A stretch of 64,000 bases of DNA from Rhodococcus sp. WMMA185 (lineage in GTDB: Bacteria; Actinomycetota; Actinomycetes; Mycobacteriales; Mycobacteriaceae), in the NCBI RefSeq assembly GCF_001767395.1, contig NZ_CP017014.1:3861012-3925011 (forward strand), given 5' to 3'. The translations under genes and the position numbers were made by a program. Below, in pieces: positions 33,598 through 41,572 of the stretch (positions are counted from its first letter, which is position 1; each line of letters begins with the position of its first letter). The notes under the pieces were generated by a model. The model did not search any database. It was given only the letters and a program-made list of their open reading frames with translations, and was not told the origin of the DNA.

Positions 33598-33812
33598 GCA
33601 GCGAACGATAGCAGATCAAGCGTTCTATTACTCATCGGTAGGTTTGTGAGGTTCGATACGCCCCGCATCGGGAGTTGGTTGGGTGCTCTGAGCGTCGCCG
33701 GCCCAGAAAATCACGGGTGCTATCGGCCCGGAGAAGCTAATGTCTGCGGCGGCCCAACCTGCGTTCCGTCGAGGAAGCGCACCGAGACCGAACCGACCAT
33801 CGACTGGAATCC

Positions 33813-35009
33813 ATACCCAAAAAGATCGCCCCCAAGGTCCTGAACTGGGCCTCCATCATCGACGACGACACAGTCGACCAGGCCAGGTCCCTCGCCGAGC
33901 TGCCGTTCATCCACCAGCACGTCGCACTCATGCCCGACGCCCACCTGGGCAAGGGCTCGAGTGTGGGCACCGTGATTCCTACGAGGGGCGCGGTGATCCC
34001 AGCCGCGGTCGGGGTCGACATCGGCTGCGGCTGCTCGGTCATCCGGACCAACGTGCACAAGGAGGACGTGGACGCGAATCTGGTGTCCGGCCACACGCTG
34101 GCCGAGCTGCGCGAGGCGGTCGAGGACGCGATCCCGATGTCAGCGGGCAACTACAACCCCCGCTTCGACAGGTACGAGTTCACCGCCAAGCGGATCGCCG
34201 CCCTCGAGACGATGGCCGCCGACAGCGAGGTCGACCTGTCGCACTCGCCGCGGTGGCGCGAGCAACTGGGCACGCTCGGCGGTGGGAACCACTTCACGGA
34301 GGCGTGCTTCTGTAAGGACGATCAGGTCTGGCTCACGCTGCACTCCGGCAGCCGTGGTGTGGGAAACAAGATCGCGCAGAAGCACATCAAGATCGCGCAG
34401 CAGATGTGTGAGAAGTGGTTCGTCCCGCTCACCGACAGGGATCACGCCTACCTGCCCGAGGACACCGACGAGTTCTGGCGCTACATCAAGGATCTGCGCT
34501 GGGCCCAGGCGTTCGCGCTGGCCAACCGGGGCGAGATGCTCGACAGATTCCGGCTGGCCTTCGCCGAGTGGATGGGCCTGGACCCCGACCAGATCGAGAC
34601 CGACCGGATCGAGAGCCACCACAACTACACCGAGCAGACAACCATGGGCGGCAAGACCTTGTGGCTGACCCGCAAGGGAGCCGTGGACGCCTCGCCGGGC
34701 AAGCGTGGAATCATCCCAGGCTCGATGGGGACGCGGTCCTACATCACCGAGGGAAAGGGCAACGCCGCGTCGTTCCACTCGGCTCCGCATGGGGCAGGAC
34801 GAATGTTCTCCCGCACCGAAGCACGCAAGCGCTTCACGCTCGACGACCTCGAGCAGTCGATGGCGGGCATCGAGTACCGCCACGGAAAGGAGTGGATCGA
34901 CGAGATCCCCGCGGCCTACAAGGCGATCGATGTGGTGATGGAGGACGCATCCGACCTGGTCACGATCCTGCACGAGCTGCGCCAGTTCCTGAATGTCAAG
35001 GGACAGTAG
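33813..35009 (+). CDS. rtcB: RtcB-type RNA-splicing ligase, start codon not canonical
   Basis: The protein joins RNA 2',3'-cyclic phosphate or 3'-phosphate ends to 5'-hydroxyl ends with Mn2+ and GTP. Landmarks are LMPDAHLGKGSSVGTVIP, GVDIGCGCSVI (metal cysteine), LGGGNHFTEACF, LHSGSRGVGNK and PHGAGRMFSR (guanylated histidine). The first ATG in frame (33930) would remove the conserved APKVLNWASIIDDDTVDQARS segment coded just upstream. Between a TAA at 33738 and that ATG there is no ATG, GTG or TTG; an ATA at 33813 would give a normal 398-residue protein. The last 115 bases are duplicated at 35863-35978. Confidence 0.85.
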   Translation: MPKKIAPKVLNWASIIDDDTVDQARSLAELPFIHQHVALMPDAHLGKGSSVGTVIPTRGAVIPAAVGVDIGCGCSVIRTNVHKEDVDANLVSGHTLAELREAVEDAIPMSAGNYNPRFDRYEFTAKRIAALETMAADSEVDLSHSPRWREQLGTLGGGNHFTEACFCKDDQVWLTLHSGSRGVGNKIAQKHIKIAQQMCEKWFVPLTDRDHAYLPEDTDEFWRYIKDLRWAQAFALANRGEMLDRFRLAFAEWMGLDPDQIETDRIESHHNYTEQTTMGGKTLWLTRKGAVDASPGKRGIIPGSMGTRSYITEGKGNAASFHSAPHGAGRMFSRTEARKRFTLDDLEQSMAGIEYRHGKEWIDEIPAAYKAIDVVMEDASDLVTILHELRQFLNVKGQ

Positions 35010-35010
35010 G
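34895..35010. repeat. Direct repeat: rtcB 3' end, copy in intact gene
   Basis: The final 115 bases of rtcB and the first base after its stop match 35863-35978 at all but about six positions. Most differences are silent in the shared frame; one changes isoleucine to valine. It marks the left boundary of the segment carrying the toxin-antitoxin pair. Confidence 0.9.
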
Positions 35011-35142
35011 GGGCTAGCGGCGGTAATTACTGGAATCACGAGGATGATGGGTGTCGGATCCCGCGGCCGCGGAGCGATGCCCGGACTCGGTCGGCTACTA
35101 CCGTCGGGGCGTCCGCATCAGGTGAGAACCCACGATCGTCGT

Positions 35143-35454
35143 CTACGCGTTCAGCACCAGCGGGGTGATGGCGTCCAATTGGGGCGCGATACGCTCGCGC
35201 TCGACTTCGATGTCGTAGCGGTCCTGCAGGTTCATCCAGAACCGTTCGCTGGTCGAGAAGTACCGGGCCAGCCGGAGGGCAGTGTCCGGGGAGATACGGC
35301 GCTTGCCGTGCACGATCTCGTTGATCCGGCGCGGCGGAACCCCGATCGCGACAGCTAGGTGGTGCTGGGTGATCCCGAATGCCTTGATGTACTCCTCGTT
35401 GAGGATCTCCCCTGGGGTGACCCGGTCGAAAAGTGGTTCGTTCTGTGCGTTCAT
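35143..35454 (-). CDS. higA: HigA-type antitoxin, XRE family HTH protein
   Basis: A 103-residue protein starting with MNAQNEPLFDRVTPGEILNEEYIKAFGITQHHLAVAIGVPPRRINEIVHGKRRISPDTALRLARYF read across its HTH (helices 2-3 around HHLAVAIGVPPRRINEIV), the pattern of HigA/VapI antitoxins (opening TPGEILNEE). The start at 35454 is an ATG; the longer frame up to 35559 overlaps the toxin gene. It neutralises the HigB-like toxin coded just upstream and represses their promoter. Toxin-first order is normal for hig modules. Confidence 0.87.
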   Translation of the reverse strand: MNAQNEPLFDRVTPGEILNEEYIKAFGITQHHLAVAIGVPPRRINEIVHGKRRISPDTALRLARYFSTSERFWMNLQDRYDIEVERERIAPQLDAITPLVLNA

Positions 35455-35492
35455 GGTCACTCCTCGAGCTGTTGCCTGTCGTGGGTCTGCTG

Positions 35493-35738
35493 TCAGTGGT
35501 AGTCGGCGATTTCCACATCGCGGGGGCCGCTCGCGGTCCAGACGAAACAGATCCGCCATTGATCGTCGATTCGGATGCTGTGCTGCCCCTTACGGTCTCC
35601 TACCAGCTTTTCCAGCCGGTTACCTGGCGGAATGCGAAGGTCGTTGATGTCGTCCGCGGCGTCGAGGATCAGCAGTTTCCGGTATGCCGCTCGCTGAACC
35701 TCTGGGCCGAGTTGGCGGCTGTGGCGACGGCCCCACAC
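35493..35738 (-). CDS. higB: HigB-type toxin, RelE/ParE superfamily
   Basis: An 81-residue protein with the core of HigB ribosome-dependent mRNA endonucleases: RKLLILDAADDINDLRIPPGNRLEKLVGDRKGQHSIRIDDQWRICF, seen as LRIPPGNRLEKL then QHSIRIDDQWRICFVW. The first start available is a GTG at 35738. Upstream in frame lie residues like the family's first strand (KFAGKEAEK), but only a TGA and no start precede them, so the N terminus is shortened or uses an unusual codon. It lies 38 bases ahead of higA. Confidence 0.82.
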   Translation of the reverse strand: MWGRRHSRQLGPEVQRAAYRKLLILDAADDINDLRIPPGNRLEKLVGDRKGQHSIRIDDQWRICFVWTASGPRDVEIADYH

Positions 35739-35765
35739 CTTCTCGGCCTCTTTGCCGGCGAATTT

Positions 35766-35796
35766 TAACGCGACGCGTCATTAACGCCAAGCGTTA
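35766..35796. promoter_or_regulatory. Candidate HigA operator upstream of higB
   Basis: TAACGC at 35782-35787, a CAA spacer and GCGTTA at 35791-35796 form a perfect palindrome. Another TAACGC half-site lies at 35766-35771, next to the palindrome GACGCGTC. The position, 30-60 bases before the higB start, is where HigA antitoxins bind for autorepression, and the half-site resembles TAACG-type sites of other HigA proteins. Confidence 0.5.
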
Positions 35797-35862
35797 CGCG
35801 GCGGCCTCGGGGGCGAACCGGATTCGCTCCGAACTCCTCCTCTGCGATCTTCAGAGATATAA

Positions 35863-35978
35863 GATCGACGAGATCCCCGCGGCCTACAAGGCGATCGACG
35901 TGGTGATGGAAGACGCATCCGACCTGGTCACAGTCCTGCACGAGCTACGCCAGTTTCTGAATGTCAAGGGACAGTAGA
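35863..35978 (+). pseudogene. Displaced rtcB 3' end (second copy of the direct repeat)
   Basis: In frame this segment codes IDEIPAAYKAIDVVMEDASDLVT and then VLHELRQFLNVKGQ followed by a stop, the C terminus of an RtcB, with no start of its own and no upstream rtcB sequence. It sits at the right end of the inserted toxin-antitoxin segment and directly before the acetyltransferase gene, as expected for the original end of the host gene left behind by an integration. Confidence 0.85.
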
Positions 35979-36004
35979 GGACTCGAACTGCTAGCTTCCA
36001 TAGC

Positions 36005-36556
36005 GTGAGCGCCGAAGCATCCTCTTTCGAGTTCGTCCGCACAACACGCGAACACTTCCCTCAACTGCAGCGATGGCTCCGCGAACCACACGTCGCGAGG
36101 TTCTGGAACCAAGAGACCTCGGACGCCGACATCGAACGGGATTTCGGAGGCAGCATCGACGGCACCGAACCCAGAGAGGACTTTCTCGTCCTCCGCGATG
36201 GATCACCGTTCGGATTCATCCAGCGGTACCGGATCGCCGACTACCCCGAGGATCTCGAACTCCTGACCAAGCTCGTCGAGATCCCGGCGGGGAGTATCTC
36301 GATCGACTACTTCGTCGGCGACCCGCAAAACACCGGCCGCGGCCTGGGCACCTCGATGCTCATCGCCTTCGCCGCCAAGTGCCGCGCCGACCTACCAGAC
36401 GCCACCACGATCATCGTCCCTGTCGTCGTCCCCAACCGGGCGTCGTGGCGCGCACTCGAGAAGGCCGGCTTTCGCCGGGTCGGCGAGGGTTATCTGCCAC
36501 CGGACAATCCGATCGACGACGGCGCCCACTACCTGAGCAGGCTCGATCTTCGTTAG
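36005..36556 (+). CDS. GNAT acetyltransferase, aminoglycoside 6'-N-acetyltransferase-like
   Basis: A 183-residue GNAT protein from a GTG at 36005. LQRWLREPHVARFWNQE at the start, FGFIQRYRIADYPE in the middle, IDYFVGDPQNTGRGLGTSML with the acetyl-CoA motif (Q/RxxGxG) and IVPVVVPNRASWRALEKAGFRRVGEG match AAC(6')-type and IucB-like members. Environmental members may acetylate siderophore precursors or aminoglycosides. It follows the rtcB relic by 27 bases and was probably the neighbour of rtcB before the insertion. Confidence 0.83.
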   Translation: MSAEASSFEFVRTTREHFPQLQRWLREPHVARFWNQETSDADIERDFGGSIDGTEPREDFLVLRDGSPFGFIQRYRIADYPEDLELLTKLVEIPAGSISIDYFVGDPQNTGRGLGTSMLIAFAAKCRADLPDATTIIVPVVVPNRASWRALEKAGFRRVGEGYLPPDNPIDDGAHYLSRLDLR

Positions 36557-36761
36557 GCATGAGAGCTGGGTTGACTGTGGAACCAGATGGAGATTCGGCA
36601 AGCCCGAGCATCGAGAACGTAACCCAGGGTAATTATGTTTCTGCGCAATATAATTGGGGAGTAGCGTGACCTGCATTGTTCGGGTCCCGTCCACAAACCG
36701 GATGACGCCGCCACCCTCACGATCTCCGGTGGCAGCGTCACCCGACTGAACCGTGCCGGTA

Positions 36762-37856
36762 TCAGCTGAAGGCGCTGCCTGCGCCCGAACCGCTGCCGGT
36801 CAGCGAACCGAAGTCGAAGCACAGCGATCCGAGACACCGTTCGATGCCGATCACCGACACCGTACTGTCCTCGAAGTTGGTGACATAGGCGCGGGACCCG
36901 TCCGGTGAGATCGCCACTCCGAACGGGAGGTCCCCTACGGGGACGGTCTTGACCACCGTGTTGGTGGCGGTTTCGATCACCGACACCGAATCATCATCAC
37001 CATTGGCGACGTACGCGCGGGCCCCGTCCGGGGTGACCGCCACCCCGAATGGACTGACCCCGACCGGGATGGGTTCGCCCACAACGGTGTTGGTGGCGGT
37101 CTCGATCACCGACACCGAATCATCGCTGATGTTGGAGACGTAGACGCGGGACCCGTCCGGGCTGACCGCCACCCCACGCGGACCGCTCCCGACCCCCACG
37201 GTTTTGACCACGGTGTTCCCGGCGGTCTCGATCACCGACACCGAACTATCAAGTCGGTTGGTGACGTAGGCGTGGGACCCATTCGGGGTGATCGCGACCT
37301 CACGCGGACTGCTCCCGACCGCGATGGGTCCGCCCATGATTGCGTTGGTGTCGGTGTCGATCACCGACACCTCGTCATCACCCCTGATGGTGACGTAGAC
37401 GCGGGAACCATCCGGGGTGACCGCCACCCCGACCGGGCGGTCCCCGAGGTCGACGGTCTCGATGATGCTGTTCCCAGCGGTCTCGATCACCGACACCGAA
37501 TCGTCGTCACGGTTGGCGACGTAGGCGTGAGACCCATCCGGGGAGATCGCCACCCCGGTCGGGAAGTCCCCGACATCGAAGGTATCAACCACCATTTTCG
37601 TGCCGGCGTCGATCACCGACACCGAATCGTCCGACTGGTCGGTGACGTAGACGCGGGACCCGTCCGGGGTGAGCGCCACCCCGACCGGGTTGTTCCCGAC
37701 TGGGACGGTCGCGATGACGGTATCCGCCACTGCAGCTCCCGCCCCCACCCCGGTCATACCGAGCACCATTACGAATACGGCCGTCACTCCGAGCGCGACA
37801 CGATGGGTGCGCCCCCTGACCGTGGAACAACCCCGAAGACTCCTGTGGTGATTCAC
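36762..37856 (-). CDS. Secreted YVTN/YncE-family beta-propeller protein
   Basis: About 364 residues from a GTG at 37856, five bases after AGGAGG. A signal peptide (VALGVTAVFVMVLGMTGVGAGAAVAD) is followed by about seven near-identical propeller units of about 42 residues, each with VGVAVTPDGSRVYVTN-like and DDSVSVIET-like strands. The end reads SLTGSGSGAGSAFS. These proteins form surface-exposed or periplasmic propellers of unknown binding specificity. The repeated DNA units are about 126 bases long, so recombination between them can change the number of blades. Confidence 0.83.
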   Translation of the reverse strand: MNHHRSLRGCSTVRGRTHRVALGVTAVFVMVLGMTGVGAGAAVADTVIATVPVGNNPVGVALTPDGSRVYVTDQSDDSVSVIDAGTKMVVDTFDVGDFPTGVAISPDGSHAYVANRDDDSVSVIETAGNSIIETVDLGDRPVGVAVTPDGSRVYVTIRGDDEVSVIDTDTNAIMGGPIAVGSSPREVAITPNGSHAYVTNRLDSSVSVIETAGNTVVKTVGVGSGPRGVAVSPDGSRVYVSNISDDSVSVIETATNTVVGEPIPVGVSPFGVAVTPDGARAYVANGDDDSVSVIETATNTVVKTVPVGDLPFGVAISPDGSRAYVTNFEDSTVSVIGIERCLGSLCFDFGSLTGSGSGAGSAFS

Positions 37857-38176
37857 ATTATCCTCCTGCCTAGAGGAACAAAACGGATCAACCTTGCAGC
37901 GAGACAACCGATGTCTGGGCCCAACACCGGCCCATCGGAGGCTAACAGCCAAAATCTCTATTTCACCTCAGGACTCGCCGCACTCCTCACGGCCACTTCG
38001 CCATACGAGGAATGATCGAGCCTCCGGACCGCCCTACGTGTCAGAAGCGCGATCGGCATGCGTGCCGCAACGAACACCAATATGTGCCACGATCGTCGTA
38101 TTGGTCGTCCGCAACCGGCTGAAGGACGCGTGGCGAAACCGCTCCGCCAAACGGCGCCTCTTCCTAAGATCGACGC
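37857..38176. other. Divergent intergenic region between propeller gene and fadD
   Basis: These 320 bases hold no convincing gene. The left end is the ribosome site and promoter area of the propeller gene. The right half contains an inverted repeat at 38076-38082 (ACCAATA) and 38099-38105 (TATTGGT), 70-100 bases before the fadD start, a possible operator. Nothing else is evident. Confidence 0.6.
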
Positions 38177-40033
38177 ATGACAGCACAACGGGCGTCGGAA
38201 GAGGTTGTGGACTGGTCCAGGATCGAGAACCGGGCACCGTCGGTAGCGGCATTGTTCGTGGATCGGGTGGCGCAGTCACCAGGCCGCGAAGCATTCCGCT
38301 ACGTCGACCCGCGGGACGCTAGCCGGTGGTCGAGCATCACGTGGTCCGAGGCGGGTGACCGGGTGTTCAAGCTCGCTGCCGGTCTCATCGGACTCGGCGT
38401 GCAGTCCGAGCAACGGGTGGCGTTGGCTTCGTCCACCCGGCACGAATGGGCGTTGGCCGATCTGGCCGTGATGTGCGCCGGTGCGGCCACCACCACCGTG
38501 TATCCCACAACCAAAGCCGACGACGTCGCTTACATCCTCGCCAACTCCGGCAGTCGGGTCGTCTTCGCCGAGGACGACGTTCAGCTGGCCAAACTGCGAC
38601 AGCAGCGTGATGAACTCGGCCACGTCGACAAGGTCGTGCTGATCGAAGGCACCCCCGGCGACAACGACGACAGCTGGGTCATCACCTTCGAGCAGTTGCT
38701 CGACCTCGGTGCCGAACTGCTCTCTCGGACACCCGATGCCGTGCACGAGCGGATCGAGGCGATCAAGCCGGACGACCTCGCGACCCTGATCTACACCTCG
38801 GGCACCACGGGCAAGCCGAAGGGAGTCCGACTTTCGCATTCCGCGTGGACGTACGAGGTCGCAGCGGTCGACTCCACCGACATCCTCGACGCCGACGACC
38901 TTCAATATCTCTGGCTCCCGCTCGCGCACGTATTCGGAAAGCTCCTGCTCACCCTTCCTCTACAAATCGGATTCGCGACCGCGATCGACGGCCGCATCGA
39001 CAAGATCGTCGAGAATCTTGCCGTGGTGAAGCCCACCTTCATGGGCGCGGCTCCGCGGATCTTCGAGAAGGCTTACGCCCGCATCGTCTCGATGGTGCGG
39101 GAGGAGGGCGGGCCGAAGGAGAAGATCTTCGACTGGGCTATCGGTGTCGGCCTTGCGGTGTCCAAGGCAAAGCAGGCCGGCAGGAAACCGTCCCTTCTGG
39201 ATTCGATTCAGCACGTCGTTGCCGATCGATTGGTGTACAGCACCATCCGGGATCGCTTCGGGGGACGTCTGAAGTTCTTCATCTCCGGGTCCGCGCCGCT
39301 CAATGCCGATGTTGCGCAATGGTTCGACGCAGTCGGCATCGTCGTTCTGGAAGGCTACGGACTCTCCGAGACCAGTGCCGCCACGTTCGTCAATCGTCCG
39401 TCGGCGTACCAGTTCGGCACCGTCGGCTGGCCCGTTCCCGGAACCGAACTCCAGATCGCTGACGACGGCGAGATCCTGATCAAGGGTCCGGGCGTCATGA
39501 GTGGATATCACGAGAATCCTGAAGCCACGGCCGACGCGCTCACCGAGGACGGGTGGTTCCGCACGGGCGACATCGGAATGATCGACGACAAGGGCTACCT
39601 GCGGATAACCGACCGCAAGAAGGACATGTTCAAGACGTCCAACGGTAAGTACGTCGCACCGTCCGCGATTGCGTCCACATTCAAGGGCATCTGCCCCTAC
39701 GTCGGTGAAATCATCGTCGACGGCGAAGGAAAGTCGTACTGTGTCGCCCTGATTTCCCTTGATGCCGAAGCCATCGGTGAATGGGCGAAACAACACGGAA
39801 TGGGCGACAAGTCGCTCGCCGAAATCGCGAATGCTCAGCAGACCCGCAACCTGATCGGGGGCTACATCGAGGAACTCAACGCCAATCTGAATCGGTGGGA
39901 GCAGGTCAAGAAGTTCCACATCCTCGATCGCGAACTGACCATCGAGAACGGCGAGATCACACCGAGCATGAAGCTCAAGCGCAAGGTCGTGATGACAAAT
40001 TTCTCCGACGCACTCGCGGATCTCTACGCCTGA
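38177..40033 (+). CDS. Long-chain fatty acid-CoA ligase, FadD15-like
   Basis: A 618-residue AMP-forming long-chain acyl-CoA synthetase. The P-loop is LATLIYTSGTTGKPKGVRLSHS, the A5 region EGYGLSETSAATFVN, A7 WFRTGDIG, A8 ITDRKKDMFKTSNGKYVAPS and the end EITPSMKLKRKVV carries the catalytic lysine. The insertion around YARIVSMVREEGG and the length are typical of the long-chain (FadD15) group. It activates fatty acids for breakdown or lipid synthesis in the cytoplasm. Start is an ATG at 38177. Confidence 0.92.
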   Translation: MTAQRASEEVVDWSRIENRAPSVAALFVDRVAQSPGREAFRYVDPRDASRWSSITWSEAGDRVFKLAAGLIGLGVQSEQRVALASSTRHEWALADLAVMCAGAATTTVYPTTKADDVAYILANSGSRVVFAEDDVQLAKLRQQRDELGHVDKVVLIEGTPGDNDDSWVITFEQLLDLGAELLSRTPDAVHERIEAIKPDDLATLIYTSGTTGKPKGVRLSHSAWTYEVAAVDSTDILDADDLQYLWLPLAHVFGKLLLTLPLQIGFATAIDGRIDKIVENLAVVKPTFMGAAPRIFEKAYARIVSMVREEGGPKEKIFDWAIGVGLAVSKAKQAGRKPSLLDSIQHVVADRLVYSTIRDRFGGRLKFFISGSAPLNADVAQWFDAVGIVVLEGYGLSETSAATFVNRPSAYQFGTVGWPVPGTELQIADDGEILIKGPGVMSGYHENPEATADALTEDGWFRTGDIGMIDDKGYLRITDRKKDMFKTSNGKYVAPSAIASTFKGICPYVGEIIVDGEGKSYCVALISLDAEAIGEWAKQHGMGDKSLAEIANAQQTRNLIGGYIEELNANLNRWEQVKKFHILDRELTIENGEITPSMKLKRKVVMTNFSDALADLYA

Positions 40034-40034
40034 T

Positions 40035-40064
40035 TTGACCCTCACGCGAGGTGAGGCTGCACGC
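40035..40064 (+). promoter_or_regulatory. MerR-type promoter with dyad, leaderless start for the TipAS gene
   Basis: TTGACC at 40035-40040 is followed by the inverted repeat CCTCAC-GCGAG-GTGAGG at 40040-40056, the layout of MerR-family promoters with a long spacer between -35 and -10 elements. A 19-base spacer would put the -10 at about 40060 and the transcription start near the GTG at 40073, so the mRNA is likely leaderless. Confidence 0.5.
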
Positions 40065-40072
40065 TGGAGGAT

Positions 40073-40828
40073 GTGAGCGAGAAACACACGGTTGGCGTGG
40101 TCGGCAGGCTGGTCGGAGTCAGTGTGCGCACGTTGCACCACTACGACGAGATCGGCCTGGTGACGCCGTCCGGCCGCACACCCAGTGGGTACCGCAGCTA
40201 TTCGGATGCAGACGTCGAACGCCTGCACCAGGTGTTGACGTACCGGGAACTGGGATTCCCTCTCGAGGAGATCGCAGCCCTCCTCGACGACCCCGACGTG
40301 GATGCGCTGTCGCATCTGCAGCGTCAGCACGCGTTGCTGGGCGAACGGATCGATCGCTTACACCAAATGGTTGCAGCCGTGGAGAAGATGATGGAGGCAA
40401 AGAGCATGGGCATTGCGCTCACCCCCGAAGAGCAGCACGAGATCTTCGGCGACGACTGGCGCGGCGAGGAATACGCAACAGAGGCCGAGGAGCGCTGGAG
40501 CGAGAGCACAGCCTGGAAGCAGTCACAGCAACGCACCGCGAAGCTGAACAAGCAGGACTGGCGGCGAATCAAGGCCGAGATCGACGCGCTCGAGACGAGG
40601 TTTGCGCAAGCGATGGCTGAGGGCGTCGAACCGGGGTCCGATCGCGCGAATGCGCTGGCCGAAGAACATCGCGCCGGCGTCTCGAAGTTCTACGACTGCG
40701 ACCACACGATGCAGGTCAATCTCGCCGAGATGTACGTCGCCGACGCCCGCTTTCGTCAGCACTACGAGAAGGTCGCCCCCGGGCTCGCCCAGTACGTGAG
40801 GGACGTCATCGTCGCCAACGCGAGTTAG
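40073..40828 (+). CDS. MerR family regulator with TipAS effector domain
   Basis: A 251-residue protein. The winged-helix domain starts VGVVGRLVGVSVRTLHHYDEIGLVTPSGRT with YRSYSDADVERL, and the C-terminal half (from about residue 120, EEQHEIFGDDWRGEEYATEAEERW) is the TipAS helical domain that binds thiopeptides or other multidrug ligands in streptomycetes. Such proteins usually activate their own promoter. A GTG at 40073 sits two bases after GGAGG, too close for a normal site. The dyad at 40040-40056 is the expected binding site. Confidence 0.9.
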   Translation: MSEKHTVGVVGRLVGVSVRTLHHYDEIGLVTPSGRTPSGYRSYSDADVERLHQVLTYRELGFPLEEIAALLDDPDVDALSHLQRQHALLGERIDRLHQMVAAVEKMMEAKSMGIALTPEEQHEIFGDDWRGEEYATEAEERWSESTAWKQSQQRTAKLNKQDWRRIKAEIDALETRFAQAMAEGVEPGSDRANALAEEHRAGVSKFYDCDHTMQVNLAEMYVADARFRQHYEKVAPGLAQYVRDVIVANAS

Positions 40829-40847
40829 CAGTAGCCTGGTCGCCGAG

Positions 40848-41414
40848 TCAGTACGGATGCCGGTCGGACTTCGCGAGCCACGCGTCATAGGCGTCGGCTC
40901 CGAGGTCCGGCCGGAATTGCTCGATCTTGATGCGGCGCTCCGCGAACGGCTTGTTGAAGTCTTCGTACTGGAAGGCGTCGTCGAATCCGATCGCGCTCGT
41001 GGCGGCGAGGTCGCAGGCGAAATGGACGGCGTCGAGCCTGGCCCAGTAGATGGCGCTCATGCACATCGGGCAAGGCGCACCGCTGGTATAGATCTCCATG
41101 CCCATCAACATTTTCGCGCGCTCGGGAACCTTGTCTACCGATCCCTCCGGGCGCGGAACCAGTTCGAGCGTCGAATCAGCGCGACGGTTCTTCGCGATCG
41201 ACGGGGCTTCCGTGTTCAACACCTGCACCGCCTTGCGGATCGCTTCGATCTCCGCATGAGCGGTGATATCACCGGTCAGCAGGACTCGGTTCTGCCCACG
41301 AGCCACGATCTCGCCGCCGCTGGCGATCACCGCGCCGAATGGCCCGCCCCAATCGTTGTCGACCGATTCCTCGGCCAGCCGACACGCCTCTGCCATGAGT
41401 TCTTCACGCGTCAC
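40848..41414 (-). CDS. Nucleoside deaminase, GuaD/TadA-like zinc enzyme
   Basis: A 188-residue cytidine-deaminase-fold protein. The zinc site and proton shuttle are in ITAHAEIEAIRKA (HAE) and SGAPCPMCMSAIYWARLD (PCxxC). The tail FNKPFAERRIKIEQF is typical of guanine deaminase-like members. An insertion between the two motifs (RADSTLELVPRPEGSVDK) lengthens the protein. It likely deaminates a purine or cytosine-type base in salvage. It faces the TipAS gene tail to tail. Confidence 0.85.
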   Translation of the reverse strand: MTREELMAEACRLAEESVDNDWGGPFGAVIASGGEIVARGQNRVLLTGDITAHAEIEAIRKAVQVLNTEAPSIAKNRRADSTLELVPRPEGSVDKVPERAKMLMGMEIYTSGAPCPMCMSAIYWARLDAVHFACDLAATSAIGFDDAFQYEDFNKPFAERRIKIEQFRPDLGADAYDAWLAKSDRHPY

Positions 41415-41572
41415 AACTCGCCCCGATCTGCAGTCTCGTTCACCGACGGCTCACGCCGGTCGATCTGCTGCCCTCGAGCACTGTGGCCCATGATCCTCGA
41501 CGAGTATGCGCGTGAACTAGATGACACTCCAACACCGGTGATTGTTCAGCGCGTCGGCACTACGCTGAACTC

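Noticed and set aside
33740..33929. Plus-strand frame overlapping the beginning of rtcB, considered as the true rtcB start through a frameshift
   Set aside because: Its translation is arginine/proline-rich and does not resemble RtcB; the conserved N terminus is in the rtcB frame itself.
35975..36000. On the minus strand a sequence resembling a tRNA T-arm (GTTCGAGTCC) just after the rtcB relic
   Set aside because: No acceptor, D or anticodon arms can be built around it; the adjoining bases are the coding end of rtcB. A tRNA-based attachment site is therefore not supported.
36557..36761. Short frames between the acetyltransferase and the propeller gene (for example around 36690-36760)
   Set aside because: Too short, no ribosome site and no recognisable features; probably intergenic or an old relic that I cannot identify.
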